Source of the DNA: Epiperipatus broadwayi
Taxonomy: Eukaryota > Onychophora > Udeonychophora > Euonychophora > Peripatidae
Length of the DNA stretch: 64,000 nucleotides
Direction of reading: 5' to 3'
NCBI GenBank assembly: GCA_028023455.1
Contig: JAQFVV010006293.1
Span: 3,485,844-3,549,843 of the forward strand
Below, in pieces: positions 1-10,982 of the stretch. Every line of letters begins with the position of its first letter. Within the stretch, counting starts at the first letter, position 1. Under the pieces are notes generated by a model that was given only the letters and a program-made list of their open reading frames with translations, did not search any database and was not told the origin of the DNA. The translations under genes were made by a program, and so were the position numbers.

Positions 1-720
1 CTAAGTTATGGGAAATTATCATCCCGATCTTTTTAATTACTTGCATCAAAATTATGGGATACGAGGAAGTGATGTGATGTGATGTACTGTGGCTTCTTCT
101 TAAACAAAGTCAAGAATATCTGAGCAATTATGCCCAGATAAACCTGTTAGCTACTTAATTTTCCATTCCCAACTGCTCCATCCCATTTCCACAACATAAT
201 CTTTATCAACTCTATAGCCTTAATATCTAATTCCCCCCTTTTCCCAAACCCAGCATAAAAAACAATAATTCACTTTCTGTATAATCACTTTTTTCATATT
301 TATTCTTCCATAACTTCATTATATGTACCCTTTCTGTTTTCAAACATTTACATTCGATTAACAAATACCTAATATTTTCTATTCCTTCTTTACATAATTT
401 ACAAAATAAATCACCCCTATTTTTTCATTTACATGTATATTCTCTTGTAGCTAAAGATCCCATTCGAGCCTTAAACAATAAACTACTTTCCTTACTATTA
501 TCATATATTATCATATATTAGGAGTCTATTGACTATGGCACCCTCTTATAAATTAAACTAACTTCGTCGGCAATTCCAAAAGTAATATTAAGTAATCTTA
601 GGCTGAGTTAATCAGGAAATATAGCTATGTTTTTAGAAATATGAGTGAAATATTTTCGCATTCTAGTGCATAATTGAAGCCCTATCAAAATGTAAAAAGG
701 TTACAATAGAGATTATAATA
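1..720 (-). mobile_element. 3' part of a LINE-like element, inverted relative to a shorter copy at 24060-24330
   Basis: The block 531-720 and the terminal block 1-60 both recur in reverse orientation at 24060-24330. Shared words include TTAATCAGGAAATATAGC and, at the end, AAGATCGGGAT followed by ATTTCCC. In the 24-kb copy the two blocks lie side by side, while here they are separated by about 470 bp carrying the LINE coding tail. So either the 24-kb copy is an internal-deletion derivative, or this one gained the coding segment. The element probably continues off the left edge of the window. Confidence 0.45.
147..508 (-). pseudogene. C-terminus of a non-LTR retrotransposon (LINE) polyprotein, decayed
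   Basis: Read on the minus strand, this stretch encodes the cysteine-rich tail that follows reverse transcriptase in many LINEs. Near its start is a segment LLFKARMGSLATREY, then paired cysteines FCKLCKEG, then YLLIECKCLKTER, which is the pattern of the zf-RVT-type region. One in-frame TGA interrupts it after the first block. A frame change at the C-run near 232-238 is needed to continue to the last segment, IKIMLWKWDGAVGNGK, ending at the TAA at 147-149. The RT and endonuclease domains are absent, because just upstream (above 510) the sequence changes to a different repeat. I see the motif order; the LINE assignment rests on the known family pattern. The clade is not resolved and the copy is inactive. 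Confidence 0.55.
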
Positions 721-1300
721 GTGATAATGTAAATTAATACAAAAGAAAAACATGGTTTTATTTCTTGTCTTTTAAATTGTCTTATAAGATTTTAAGGATG
801 AATCATAATATGTTTAGTAAAATATATTAGATATCTTGAAATGATATCTTGGAAGCATCATATTAACATACTAATTAATAAATTTAGTTTTTTTATAACA
901 ATGTTTTACAAAATTAATGTAATCCATAAATCTTTATTGAGATATGGAATTATTCTTTATGGTATTTAAAGGTTTTCTAATATTAATAGATTAGTATTAC
1001 TGCAAAAATCAATTGATCTAATAGAAGTATATAAAAAAGAAAAAATGCTATAAAAATCATATTTTATTATTCAGCGAATTTCTAATATATACTTATAGAA
1101 AAAATAAATAAAGTGATAATACTTTCAAAAAACAATCTAAAAAAAAACACACAAATACATACCCAATATCAAAATATAGTAATACTGAAACTAGAATAAG
1201 AAATTATTGTTTCTAAATTGTTCAATAATTTGCCTATTGAATTAAAAAGCTTGCAATATTATAGGGAAATAAATTATCAAATTAAAAAAATAATTTAAGT

Positions 1301-1312
1301 GGGGGGGGGGGG
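1301..1312. repeat. Homopolymer run of twelve G
   Basis: Twelve consecutive G residues stand alone in very AT-rich DNA just outside the left arm of the Penelope palindrome. No gene is associated. The length may be uncertain, since homopolymers are error-prone in assembly. Confidence 0.8.
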
Positions 1313-1738
1313 AAGGAAATAGCAGTAACTTAATATATAACAAAAAATATATATACCGAATTATTTGCCTACACATCTAATTTTAATGTTTCAAACAACT
1401 GGTTTTCATCAGAAAATAGGCCAAATGTCTTCTACGAAAAACTAAATATTAAAAATCATTTTCATTTGCATATCTGATAAAATAAAAAATTCTTATAGGC
1501 CAATAATCTTTTTTTAAGGAAAATTTAACCATTCAATTGCTGATTTATTGTGATAAATATCTTAGTTATTATTATTTTTTTAAAAAAACTTTGGTTAGTT
1601 AATTCATTTAATATATGTATTTGTCTATGCAAAAAATGTATATATATAAAACTATATGTGTAAAAAATACAAGAAATTGTTGTGCATTCATATTAAATCT
1701 CAATTAAGATACATAAAACATTGTATAATATATTTAAT

Positions 1739-2990
1739 ATAATTAGGATTTTAATCCAGACTTTCAAGCTCCCTTCAGTTATCCACTCCATCTTATATAA
1801 CTGATGCACATACATGTGAAAAAAAAAGATAAATGATCAGCAATATATGTATTTTGTGCTGAACCAGCACTCGTCACTTGGTCTGGATCATCATTTACCA
1901 TACATGTATAATCAGTGTTCGGCTTCACTCTTGCCCAGTCTTCAACTCTTCAGCCATCTATATCATTGAAAATCTGATGATGGCATGCTCAAAGCCCTTG
2001 TTTGCCAATTTTGTTATCATACCAGAAGAGGGATGGGCAGATACAGGCGGAATCTGTAATATGTAAATACCAGTATAGTACATATATTTAAGCTAGATGT
2101 AGAGGATTTGAACCCAGACTTTCAAGCTACCTTCAGTCACTATACTTGTATTTAAATATTGCAGATTCAGCCTTTATTCTGCCCATCACTCTTCTATGTA
2201 TGTAAGTGGTCTTAATGCCCTACATATGAAGGGTCAGAATGACTTACGGTCAACATAAGTTGATAACAAAATTAACAAACAAGGGCTTTGAACATGGCAT
2301 CAGATTTTCAATGTTATGGATGGCTGAAGAGTTGAAGAGTGGAGAAAATTGAAACCTGTCCATTAAAGTTTCAAGATTTTCTATTTTAATATAAACAGAG
2401 CACTGATTACATATATGTGTGGAAGATGATTCAGACTAACTGATGAGTGCTGAACCAGCACAACATATGTATATTAGAGATTATTTATCTTTTTCACATG
2501 TATGTGATTACTTGTATCGGTTGTATAAAATAGAATGAATGTCTAAAGGGAACTTGAAAGTCTGGCTCAAATCTTCTTTAATTACATCTAGCTTAAGTAT
2601 ATGTACTAGTATTTAAATATTACAGATTCTTCTTGTAGTCTGCCCATTCCTCTTCTGTGTATTTAAATGGTCTTAAGGTCCTACATATGAAGGGTTAGAA
2701 TGACTTACGGTCAATGTAGGTATAACAACAAAATTGGAAAACAAGGGTTTGAACATGCCGTCATCAGATTTTCAGTTATATTGATGACTGAACACTGATT
2801 ATATAAATGTATGGGAGATGATGATCCGGATCAACTGATGAATGCTGGTTCAGCCTGCAATATATATATATATATTGGAGATCATTTATCTTTTTCACAT
2901 GTATGTGATCATGTGTACTGGTTATATAAGATGGAGTGAATGACTGAGGGGAGCTTGAAATTCTGATTCAAATTCCCTCTAATTACATCT
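1739..2990. repeat. SINE-like repeat cluster, units in both orientations
   Basis: A unit of roughly 400-460 bp appears in direct order at about 2085-2560 and 2565-2990, and in reverse at 1739-2085. Shared words are CTACATATGAAGGGT, GAATGACTTACGGTCAA and GAGCTTGAAAGTCTG. The minus strand at about 2100-2115 reads GGGTTCAAATCC, the classic RNA polymerase III B box of tRNA-derived SINEs. The equivalent position in the other units is degraded (for example GGATTAAAATCC). An A box is not convincing. I call this tRNA-related SINE material by the B box only; the family is not identified. Confidence 0.45.
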
Positions 2991-2999
2991 CCTTAAGTA

Positions 3000-4640
3000 A
3001 ATAATAATTAATGAATAAAAAATAGTGCTTAGAAATTAGATAATTCAGAGATATAATAATGCCTATTATATCCACATCATGAGGATAATAAGGTCTTAAA
3101 TTTATAAATAAAAAAACTTTTTATTTCTTGTGTAGGAATTCTTCTATAATGTGGACCATTCTTAAATCATTGAGTGTTCTGGTAAATTGAAGTGTTTAGA
3201 AACTGGTCTGTCTTCTTATTAGTAAAATGTCAAATCTATAGTTGGTTATTCTAATATGTTTTTAATATATATATATATCAGTTCAAACATCACTACATGC
3301 TATAAAATATATTAAGTTTATACTTTAAAATTGATATAGTTGGGGATATACCATTTAAAATCATTAATGGTATTTTTGATTATTTTTATAACAATGTTTG
3401 CATATAATATCTTTTATCTCTGCATGAAAAACATCCTTTTCTGATGCAAAATTAGTAATAAAATTTGTATTTACAAGTCTATTTTTAAGTATTTTTTGTC
3501 TTAATGCATAGTTTTAGGTAGGTTGAGAAAAGTATATTTTAGATTAACTGGAAATTAATATATTAAAATATTATTGCAGAATGTGATTAATTTTAGGTAA
3601 ATTATTACTAAAAGTAAGAATTACTCGTGGAACTTCCAATTGGTTCCTTTTTTTTTTTTAGATTAAAGTTCCTTTATATCAATTTCTGAAGATTTTATTA
3701 TTGCTTTATCCAACAATGTTTTAGGATATTTCATAGTTATAAATTTATTATATAAAACTGTTAAATTTTAAAGAGATTTTTCATCACTATCAATTCTGCT
3801 AATTTTTAAAATTGACTGTAGGGAATATTAGTTTTTAAGTGCTTAGGGTGGTTTCTGTGAAAAAGTAGATAGATTATAGTTGGTTGTCAATTTGTTATAT
3901 ATATATATGTTTTAAGAATTTTATTAGCGGACACAAATTCAACATCAATAAAATGGACTACTGTTTTAGAAAAAATTAACACAAATTGTATATTTTTATT
4001 TAAATTATGTAATTGAAGAAATTATGAAGTTCTTCATTATATGACCATTTCATAAATATGTTATCGATATATATCTAAGCCAGATATGTGATTTAAGTCT
4101 GACAGTTGTAAGTATAGAAAACTCCAGCGGAGCCATGAAAATGTTGGTTAATTTGGTGCTCTTTTTGTATCTATTGCAGTGTCTTGTTTTTTTTATTATA
4201 AATAATATGTAGAAATAAAAATAAAATAGTTATTATTTAATATTAAAAATATTATATAATAATCATATTTCCTATTTATAAAACTCATTTTATAGATTTA
4301 ATTTCATCATTGAGGTATATTAGTATACACTGATGTAATGTTTAAAATCTCTAAAAAAACATTCTTTTGGTAATTGGAATTTGATTTTTTAAAATTGACA
4401 GAAGTGTGTGTATCTTTAAACAAGAACTGAATGATGATGTAATATTGTATATAAGGCCATCGACAAGGTGCCAAAATGTTTTCTGTAGTCCAACCAATGT
4501 TTGCTATAATAGGCCTATCAGAGCAGCCTGATTTTTGGATAGAATGTAAAATTTACTGGGTTGTTTACTGGTTGGAAATAAAAATTATATATATCCCTAT
4601 CAAGCAGGCTTATTGTTTTCATATCTTTCTGGTTGAAAAG
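3000..4640 (-). pseudogene. Penelope-like element: RT and GIY-YIG endonuclease relic (left, minus copy)
   Basis: On the minus strand, going down from about 4620, several Penelope-type RT landmarks appear in order: a segment beginning RPIIANIGWTTENIL, then KDTHTSVN, then LNITSVYTNIPQ (RT motif A region), then RYIxxxxL near 4080 where the catalytic YxDD should be but is degraded. Below 3600 come a cysteine-rich spacer, FCIRKGCFSC, and then the GIY-YIG tail HFNLPEH near 3190. Many stops and frame changes show it is long dead. Penelope-like elements are retroelements with an RT close to telomerase RT and a C-terminal GIY-YIG endonuclease, which matches this order. The 3' non-coding end continues to 1384-1745 after an interruption by a SINE-like cluster. 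Confidence 0.6.
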
Positions 4641-4679
4641 TATGTTTCTAAATAATTTACTTACTGTAGCTTGTATTAC

Positions 4680-5360
4680 GGATTCCAAAAAAATTTTGCC
4701 ACTTCAAAGAAGTAAAGCTTTATTTATGTAGGCATCTTAATTCATAATTACTATTGTAATTGTAATAATGTCCTCTCTTTTTCTAAGTTAAATGCGTATT
4801 TGCCATTTAATGTTAAATTTTTTATGCTTATTATATTGTTTAAATCTAATTTACCTAATATTAACTACATACTGCAGAAACATTTTAACATATTAAATTC
4901 CACAGATTATCTAAAATATATTTTTCCCAACCTGTTTAAAGATGTATTGAAAACACAAAACACTTGAGGATAGATTTGTTAAAATAAATTTTATTACTAA
5001 ATTTTGTATCAGAAAAAGGTTGATTTCATGTGATGTTAAACAATATTTTACATGCAAACATTATTGTTACAAAAGTAGTCCAGGGTAATACTATTAAAAT
5101 GGTATATCTCCAATTATGTAAATAGTAAAGTATAAACTTAAGTTAGAACTAACATGTAGGTGAATTGGGAAACAATCTATAGATTCGACATTTTACCTAA
5201 AAATGAAGATAGACTTTTTTAAACACTTCAATTTACCAGATCATTTAATTGAAGATTTAACAATGATCATATAATAGAACAACTTTACCCCCACAAGAGA
5301 GAAAAAAAAAAAATTTATTTCTAAATTTTAAGACGTTGCACCCTCATCTTATGAATATGA
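4680..5360 (+). pseudogene. Penelope-like element: C-terminal RT/GIY-YIG relic (right, plus copy)
   Basis: On the plus strand an open stretch from about 4783 contains FSKLNAYLPFNVKFFML and YLKYIFPNLFKD. A cysteine-rich block follows after a frame change, LISCDVKQYFTCKHYCYK. Next comes a GIY-YIG core spread over frames: MVYLQLCK, then HVGELGNNL, then FKHFNLPDH, ending with KTLHPHLMN near 5340. The left copy shows the same words on the other strand, so the two are inverted copies of one family. The copy is 5'-truncated at about 4640 and broken by stops. The family is named from the Cys-block, then YVGxTGNNL, then HFNLPxH order known in Penelope-like elements. Confidence 0.6.
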
Positions 5361-5956
5361 AAATAGGCACTATTACATTCTGGAATTATTTAGATTCTTT
5401 ATGCATTACTTTTTATTCATTAATTATTATTTATTACTTAATACATTACACAACAATGGTTTTTATACATATATATGTATGAGATTTAATATGAATACAT
5501 AACAATTTTTGTACACATTTTTTATATACATAGTTTTATATGTATATATTTTTTGCACAGACATGTATATTTTACATGAATTAACTAATCATTGAAAAGT
5601 TATTATAATGTTCAATGAGAAAATATAAAATTTCTTTAAAAAAAAGGCAAAACTAAAGAGATTTATCACAATAGATTAGCAGTTATTGGTTAAACTCTTC
5701 ATAAAAAATACTATTAACCTGTAGGATTTTTTTTTACTTTATCAGATATGCAAATGAAAATAATATTTAATGTTTAGTTTTTGAAAGAAGTCACTTGGCC
5801 TATTTTCTGATGAAAACTAGTCATTTGGTTGAAATATTAAAAGCAGCTGTATAGACAAGTAAGTAATGGTGTTTTTTTTTTTTTTTTAAATACACGGTCT
5901 CTTTTTATGAGGTCTTATTTAACACGATTTTGAAGTTACGTGATTCATGTTTCACC

Positions 5957-6055
5957 GGAAGTCGAACTCCGATAATGTGCTATTACTTTAAATAATAAAT
6001 TTCGCGCACTTACGTCATATTGAAAGTAATAGCACATTATTGGAATTCGACTTTC
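5957..6055. repeat. Small foldback (stem of about 35 bp, loop of about 25 bp)
   Basis: GAAGTCGAACTCCGATAATG followed by TGCTATTACTTT at 5957-5991 is mirrored as its reverse complement at 6021-6055 with three mismatches. The spacer contains the CpG-bearing word TTTCGCGCACTTACGTCA. It could be a tiny MITE nested near the left end of the 5.9-8.2 kb transposon remnant. Confidence 0.6.
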
Positions 6056-6419
6056 ATCTTAGTAATTTCAATATTTTCAGTGCTTTATAATAGTAAGATT
6101 TTATGCAATAATGAAATTAATATTATATGAATTATCTAAGCATGATGTGCTAATTACGTGAATGGATGTGTTCTAAAGATAATTGATCAATAGTTAGTTC
6201 CAACTCACAAGTCATATTAATAGTACAATAAGTTTATTTAAATAAATAAATATAATTTAGCAGCTTACACATTTAGAAGTATGATCTACTGGCTTTTACA
6301 TAATGTTATTGAAAGTAATCGTGGCTTAAAATAATGATGGGTGCCCTATTTTCCTAAATTGGAATTACAAAGCTTTACCAGCCCATTCTGGGTCTAATAC
6401 CTATAATTGATTATATATG

Positions 6420-6830
6420 GGTATATTAAGGAAGAGCTTGTGGATGGGTTTGATTTTAGGTACCTGAGGTTGCTAATGAGTGTAGACGGTGGCTGAACAG
6501 CTAGAATTGATTAAAGAAATTTCAGTACTACCTAAATGGGGACAATCGTGCATTATGACAAGGCTGATTGACTTTGGTGATCTAATAGTGTGGTTCAATG
6601 CTGTTAAGTGGATGTTCCTGGCCTTAGAGCTTCAAACCTAGGGCGCATACCAAAGGAGAGAGCACAAAATGTGCATGAATCCAGGATTTGGGGTCACAGG
6701 AAGTCTCCAGCGCCTGCAGAACCCAGTTTGGGCTACTCTGGATTAGAAACCCGGGCACAACATCTGGTCTGCCCTTACGCAGTTTGACCATACGAACGCA
6801 TGAACTACAGAGAAATATCTATGAAATTCA
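6420..6830. other. GC-richer block without an open frame
   Basis: This 400-bp stretch within the 5.9-8.2 kb remnant stands out by composition (for example AGTCTCCAGCGCCTGCAGAA and AACCCGGGCACAACATCTGG). Stops occur in all frames I read. It does not match any other part of the window. It looks like an old repeat or retroposed fragment of unknown source. Confidence 0.3.
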
Positions 6831-7768
6831 ATAATAAATAACCATTACCACATGTATAGGAACGTAGGAATGCAAATTTATATAAACACTTTATTTATTA
6901 GGCCATCCACATACGTATTTAATCTTACAAACTTATTTTAAATATAAAACTATATGCATACCCAGTTAACGATAATGAAGTATTTGATAACTTAAACCCG
7001 GTCAAATACTTATTTATGTAAAATTTAAATTTGTAAAATCTAATACATCTGGATCATGCTTGATGGGGATTTTTTTAATGCGATTTTAAAGTTATGTGAT
7101 TCATGTTTCTTCTTAATATCTTTTTATACGGGTTTTCTTATATGTGATAAAGAAGTTCATATTTCACTATATTTATTAGATATCAAGAAATTTAAATTAT
7201 TAATAACTTATTTTGACTTGAAATACTTTTTTCCCCAAAATATAACGTTATATTAGCAGCTAACGTGAATATGGCCTGAAGCTGTATTTAGAATTTTAGC
7301 TTCTACATAAATAACCTACTTATACTTACGAATAAATAATAATAATAGATTTATACTTACGAGTCTAAAACTGTCGCAATAAATATTCAAAAATTTTAAA
7401 CTTTTAAAACATATTTTGTTAGATATAACAGAAATAAATATTCTTTTAGATTTTTAAAATAAATAACGAAGATTTTGTTGATTTTGTAAACTGAAAATAA
7501 TCTTTCTAATAATAATGTATAATCTTTTTGTTTTGATTGCGATCTAATTTTTTTTAATAGAAACAAAATGTGAATATTTAAAATTTATTTCAGTAGTAAA
7601 CAATAATGTCTATCAAATGAAGACAAATTTATTATTTTCTGACAAGTACTAATCATTTAATCATAGATTTTACATTGATGTGTGAGTCAAACAAAAACAT
7701 CAGAAAGTGCTGAAATCTGAGTTTGCTGCAATGAACAACCTCTTAAATTCTGAGAGCTAAATAGTTAT

Positions 7769-8008
7769 ATGTCTGGATATTACGAACTTTATAAACAATT
7801 AGTAAAATCCTCATCTCAAAGTTTAATCACTGATTACATTGTCGACAGACAACCATTAACACAGCACAAGACTGAAAGTGTTTCTAGTTGTACTTGCTCT
7901 TGTGATGAATCTGATTTCTTACCAGTTCATAAACGAACCACATATTGTCAAATAGTGATAATGATTAAAATATGTATGAAAAAATGTGTAAATATAGTAG
8001 TTAATTAA
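7769..8008 (+). pseudogene. 79-codon open frame near the 3' end of the transposon remnant
   Basis: The frame starts MSGYYELYKQLVKSS and includes SLITDYIVDRQPL and a cysteine pair CTCSC. It ends 220 bp inside the right inverted repeat, where a Tigger/pogo transposase would have its C-terminus. The composition is less AT-driven than that of neighbouring open frames. I recognise no domain, so its role as a transposase tail is positional inference only. It may equally be a chance frame. Confidence 0.2.
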
Positions 8009-8702
8009 TAAAAATAAAAAGTTTTTTTGTATCAATTTTTTTCAAATATTTGAAATTTTTTATTAGTCGTACTTTATTTTTTATTACGAATTTTAAAGTA
8101 ATTTTTCCTTGTTGCTTTGCTTTTATGCGAATTCTGAAAATTACAGAACATTTCCCTCATTTTTCAAGGTAAGTTAAGTATTTTTGTGTGATTTTTTTTA
8201 ATGCGGGTTTTCTGCAGAACCTATCTACCACATAAAACGAGACCGAGGTGTAACTAATATTTTAAGGCATGGGGAAATCACTGATCCTAAATAGGCTGAT
8301 AAGTTTATAAATGGAATGCGGTTTCATTTTATATAAAGAATATATTGCATTTATAGTTAATGCAATATGCGCATACATATGATTTTATTATTATTTTTAC
8401 AACATTATTTTATCTATTACCACAGTTTTAAAGAAGCTACATTATATAAAATCATTCTTAAAGAAAATATTAATTTAGCGGTGCATGGAATAATAACTGA
8501 ATTAATAATTTATTTATTTGAAATATTCTGAATAACATTAATTTCCACTGCATCGAGATTATATAGGGCACATTATACCTTCTTAATTCTTACATAATTC
8601 TAGGAATTGACAAATAAATTTTGATATGATAAGGGATAAGAAAGAGAACTTCAAAAAATAATTTATACGTGTTATTTTATATTTTAACATTAAAAAAAAA
8701 AA

Positions 8703-8796
8703 ATTCAGTTTGGCATCTTCTGGACTCGCTCCATTCCTTGAGACTTTGAGAGCCAAGAAGCGTAAACAACATGCTTTAATTCCCTCCATCATTCAA
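8703..8796 (+). other. Coding-like island with a possible splice donor
   Basis: A 31-codon open stretch reads ASSGLAPFLETLRAKKRKQ and continues HALIPSIIQ. It ends at CAAG|GTAATA, which resembles a 5' splice site. An AG at about 8709 could be the acceptor, but its upstream tract is poly-A rather than pyrimidine-rich, which argues against a genuine exon. Base use is clearly less AT-rich than the surroundings. It may be a retroposed or decayed fragment of an unknown gene. I recognise no family. Confidence 0.2.
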
Positions 8797-8984
8797 GGTA
8801 ATATACATAAATGAAATCAAATCAAATTTTAGTTTTAATCTGTTTAATAATTAAGGCAGTAGATTTAACATTTAAAATAAATAAAATATATGGTTTATAC
8901 GGTTAAGTCTAACTAAAATATTTAAATAAATTAAGTTCTTTTAAATATATAATAAAACAATTTTTTACCGGCAAGTCAATGATG

Positions 8985-9183
8985 GCTTTGGAATTTGACA
9001 CTAGACGGATGAATGGATTTGTGAACTTCAGGCAGCATTGGGACGGTGGGACATGGATGTCTCTTTTTACATTTTAATGAAACTTTGGGATGCCAACTTC
9101 CCGTGATGACCTAGAAGAAGCCGACGCCCGACTACTCACATATCTTGTCAGGTACAGTTATCATAGATTGTTGAGTTATTAAC
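8985..9183 (+). other. Second coding-like island, two frames
   Basis: One open stretch reads MMALEFDTRRMNGFVNFRQ followed by HWDGGTWMSL. Another frame gives MPTSRDDLEEADARLLTYLV. Both are short and the frame changes between them, so if this was coding it is decayed. It lies about 190 bp after the previous island, in otherwise featureless AT-rich DNA. No family is recognised. Confidence 0.18.
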
Positions 9184-9189
9184 AGGCAG

Positions 9190-10980
9190 GATACTAAATC
9201 TAATATATGTTGATAAACTTCAAAATAAAGTTTTATTGAGTTCAGCTTGTCTCTCAATTAAATATTAGGCTCAAGATCCCTAATAATGCCCCTTCTATGT
9301 CTACATATGTTTATTTCTGCATTGAGTCCATTCTTGGCTTTTAATGGGTTTGATTTTAGTCTTTGTCTTAATTTCTGCTCCATTAGCATTTCGTTTCCTC
9401 ATGTCATTCTGCAGCCAATTTGGTTTCCTGTGCATTGTACTTTATTTTTCATTACAATAACTTGAAATGTGCACAGGATGTGAGACTAACTATTTCTGAC
9501 GATTATATGCACAGATAGGAAAGGCAGCACTTTTCCTAATTTAATGACTTCCAACCCCTCTCACATTGTTTTAAACGTTTTAACATTTTCTTGTTAATTG
9601 ATTATGTTTTACTTTTCCAAATTCTTTAAACGAAATTATTTTAATGCTTTTAACAAAGTATTTTTTATAAGGCATTATCAGAATAATCTGCTTTTAACCC
9701 TTTTGCTATCAAAATTTACACACACACACATGCGCATATTACTAATATGTACGGATATTTCTAACTAAATTATTTATATGATGGGAGATAGATTGAATTA
9801 AGTGAAACATGAAGTAAGTATATCTGCGTACAGATGTCCACCGCTTCAATGTACTATAAAAAAAAAATAGCATGGAGACAGAGTATTACTCTACATAATT
9901 TATTGAATAATATGAAAGAGAAAATTGTTAGAAATACTATTTTTATTTTTGTAAGAAATTATATATGTCAAAATAGTTTGAGCTTAAAAAATTCAACATC
10001 TTTTGTATGTGAAACATTTAATTTATTTAGAATTCTTGTGATATTTAAGAGAAGAGTAATGTGAATTAGAATTATTGAAAGATAGGGTCATATTTATTTG
10101 GTAATGGTTTTATTATTTAAATTTGGCTAATAATTTAATTGGTAATTGTACAAAGAATACTCAAATATAAATTGCTATTTTATTGAAACTGCAATCCAAT
10201 TTGCTTTATATGTTATTCATAATCCGTAAAGATCAAAAGATATTCAATATGAATTAAAAATTTTAAATGTTTGTCACCTTTCAGAAATACATGCACATAT
10301 TCCTGCCAGTGCATGCTAGTCTTCTCAATAATGCACATCAAGCTTGCTACCAGAACTTGTTCAGTCTGTTGGTGGAGTTGACACTGATCATTTATAATTT
10401 GTATTTGTGTGTTTATTTGGAAAATAATCAAAATAATCATTATGACTGTAACTCTATGTTAAGCATACAAATGGTTTTAAATTTTTTTTTATGCTTCCAC
10501 TACTTTTTATTCAATACTTTCTAGTTGCACCTTGAATTTTTTCAATGCATTCTCCCTTCAGAGGGCAATAACACCCACTTGGGGAAACACTACTCTAGAT
10601 GTTAAAAACAGTGAAATAATTAACCATTATAAATTTATTTATTTTAAGTTTCTATATCAATCTGAAAACTTTCTCTATGAATACTCAGCTCGCCATATTT
10701 GATTGAATATTTTATTTTAGTGGATATATGTAATTTTTTATAATTAAAAATTATTTTCTCTATCTAAATATATGATTGTTATATAATTTCATGATTAGAA
10801 CTTATTAATTTATGATTGTTGATAGATATTGATATCTTGTTTCTCAGTTTATAAACAACCATAACAATTCCAACAACTCAAATCAAACATTTACCCAATG
10901 TAGCTTTTAAAATCAAATCATTTCATTTATTACAAGGTAAAAAACAAAAACAAAACAATTTTATTCTAAACTGTAGCAGC
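9190..10980. other. AT-rich stretch, nothing identified
   Basis: A short CA run occurs near 9719-9730. The open frames present are short, AT-driven and mutually overlapping on both strands, so I do not treat them as genes. No repeat shared with the rest of the window was noticed. Confidence 0.5.
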
Positions 10981-10982
10981 AT

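Larger units (their letters stand above)
1384..5850. repeat. Large imperfect palindrome made by two head-to-head Penelope-like copies
   Basis: The right outer arm (5380-5850) reads as the reverse complement of 1384-1745. It shares GTTTTCATCAGAAAATAGGCC and CATTTGCATATCTGATAAA with that block. The inner parts, 3000-3700 and 4860-5345, are also inverted copies, sharing for example GGTAAATTGAAGTGTTTA. The left arm is interrupted by the 1.25-kb SINE-like cluster at 1739-2990, which the right arm lacks, so that cluster arrived later or the right arm never had it. The 5' ends face each other near 4640. Penelope-like elements often sit as inverted or tandem partial copies. Confidence 0.6.
5895..8245. 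mobile_element. DNA-transposon remnant with short terminal inverted repeats (pogo/Tigger-like?)
   Basis: CGGTCTCTTTTTATGAGGT at 5895-5913 matches the reverse complement of 8227-8245, CGGTCTCGTTTTATGTGGT, at 17 of 19 positions. The 3' end continues inwards as GGTTCTGCAGAAAACCCGC, the style seen at Tigger/pogo-type ends. The block GATTTT(G/A)AAGTTA(C/T)GTGATTCATGTTTC occurs twice, at 5928 and 7082, suggesting an internal duplication or a second nested copy. No transposase domain (DDE, CENP-B DNA-binding) is legible. The only open frame near the 3' end is 7769-8008. Target-site duplications were not found because the flanks are low complexity. Confidence 0.35.

Noticed and set aside
10213-10524. 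Overlapping 75- and 85-codon frames on opposite strands
   Set aside because: No domain content, mutually overlapping and without splice or promoter context.
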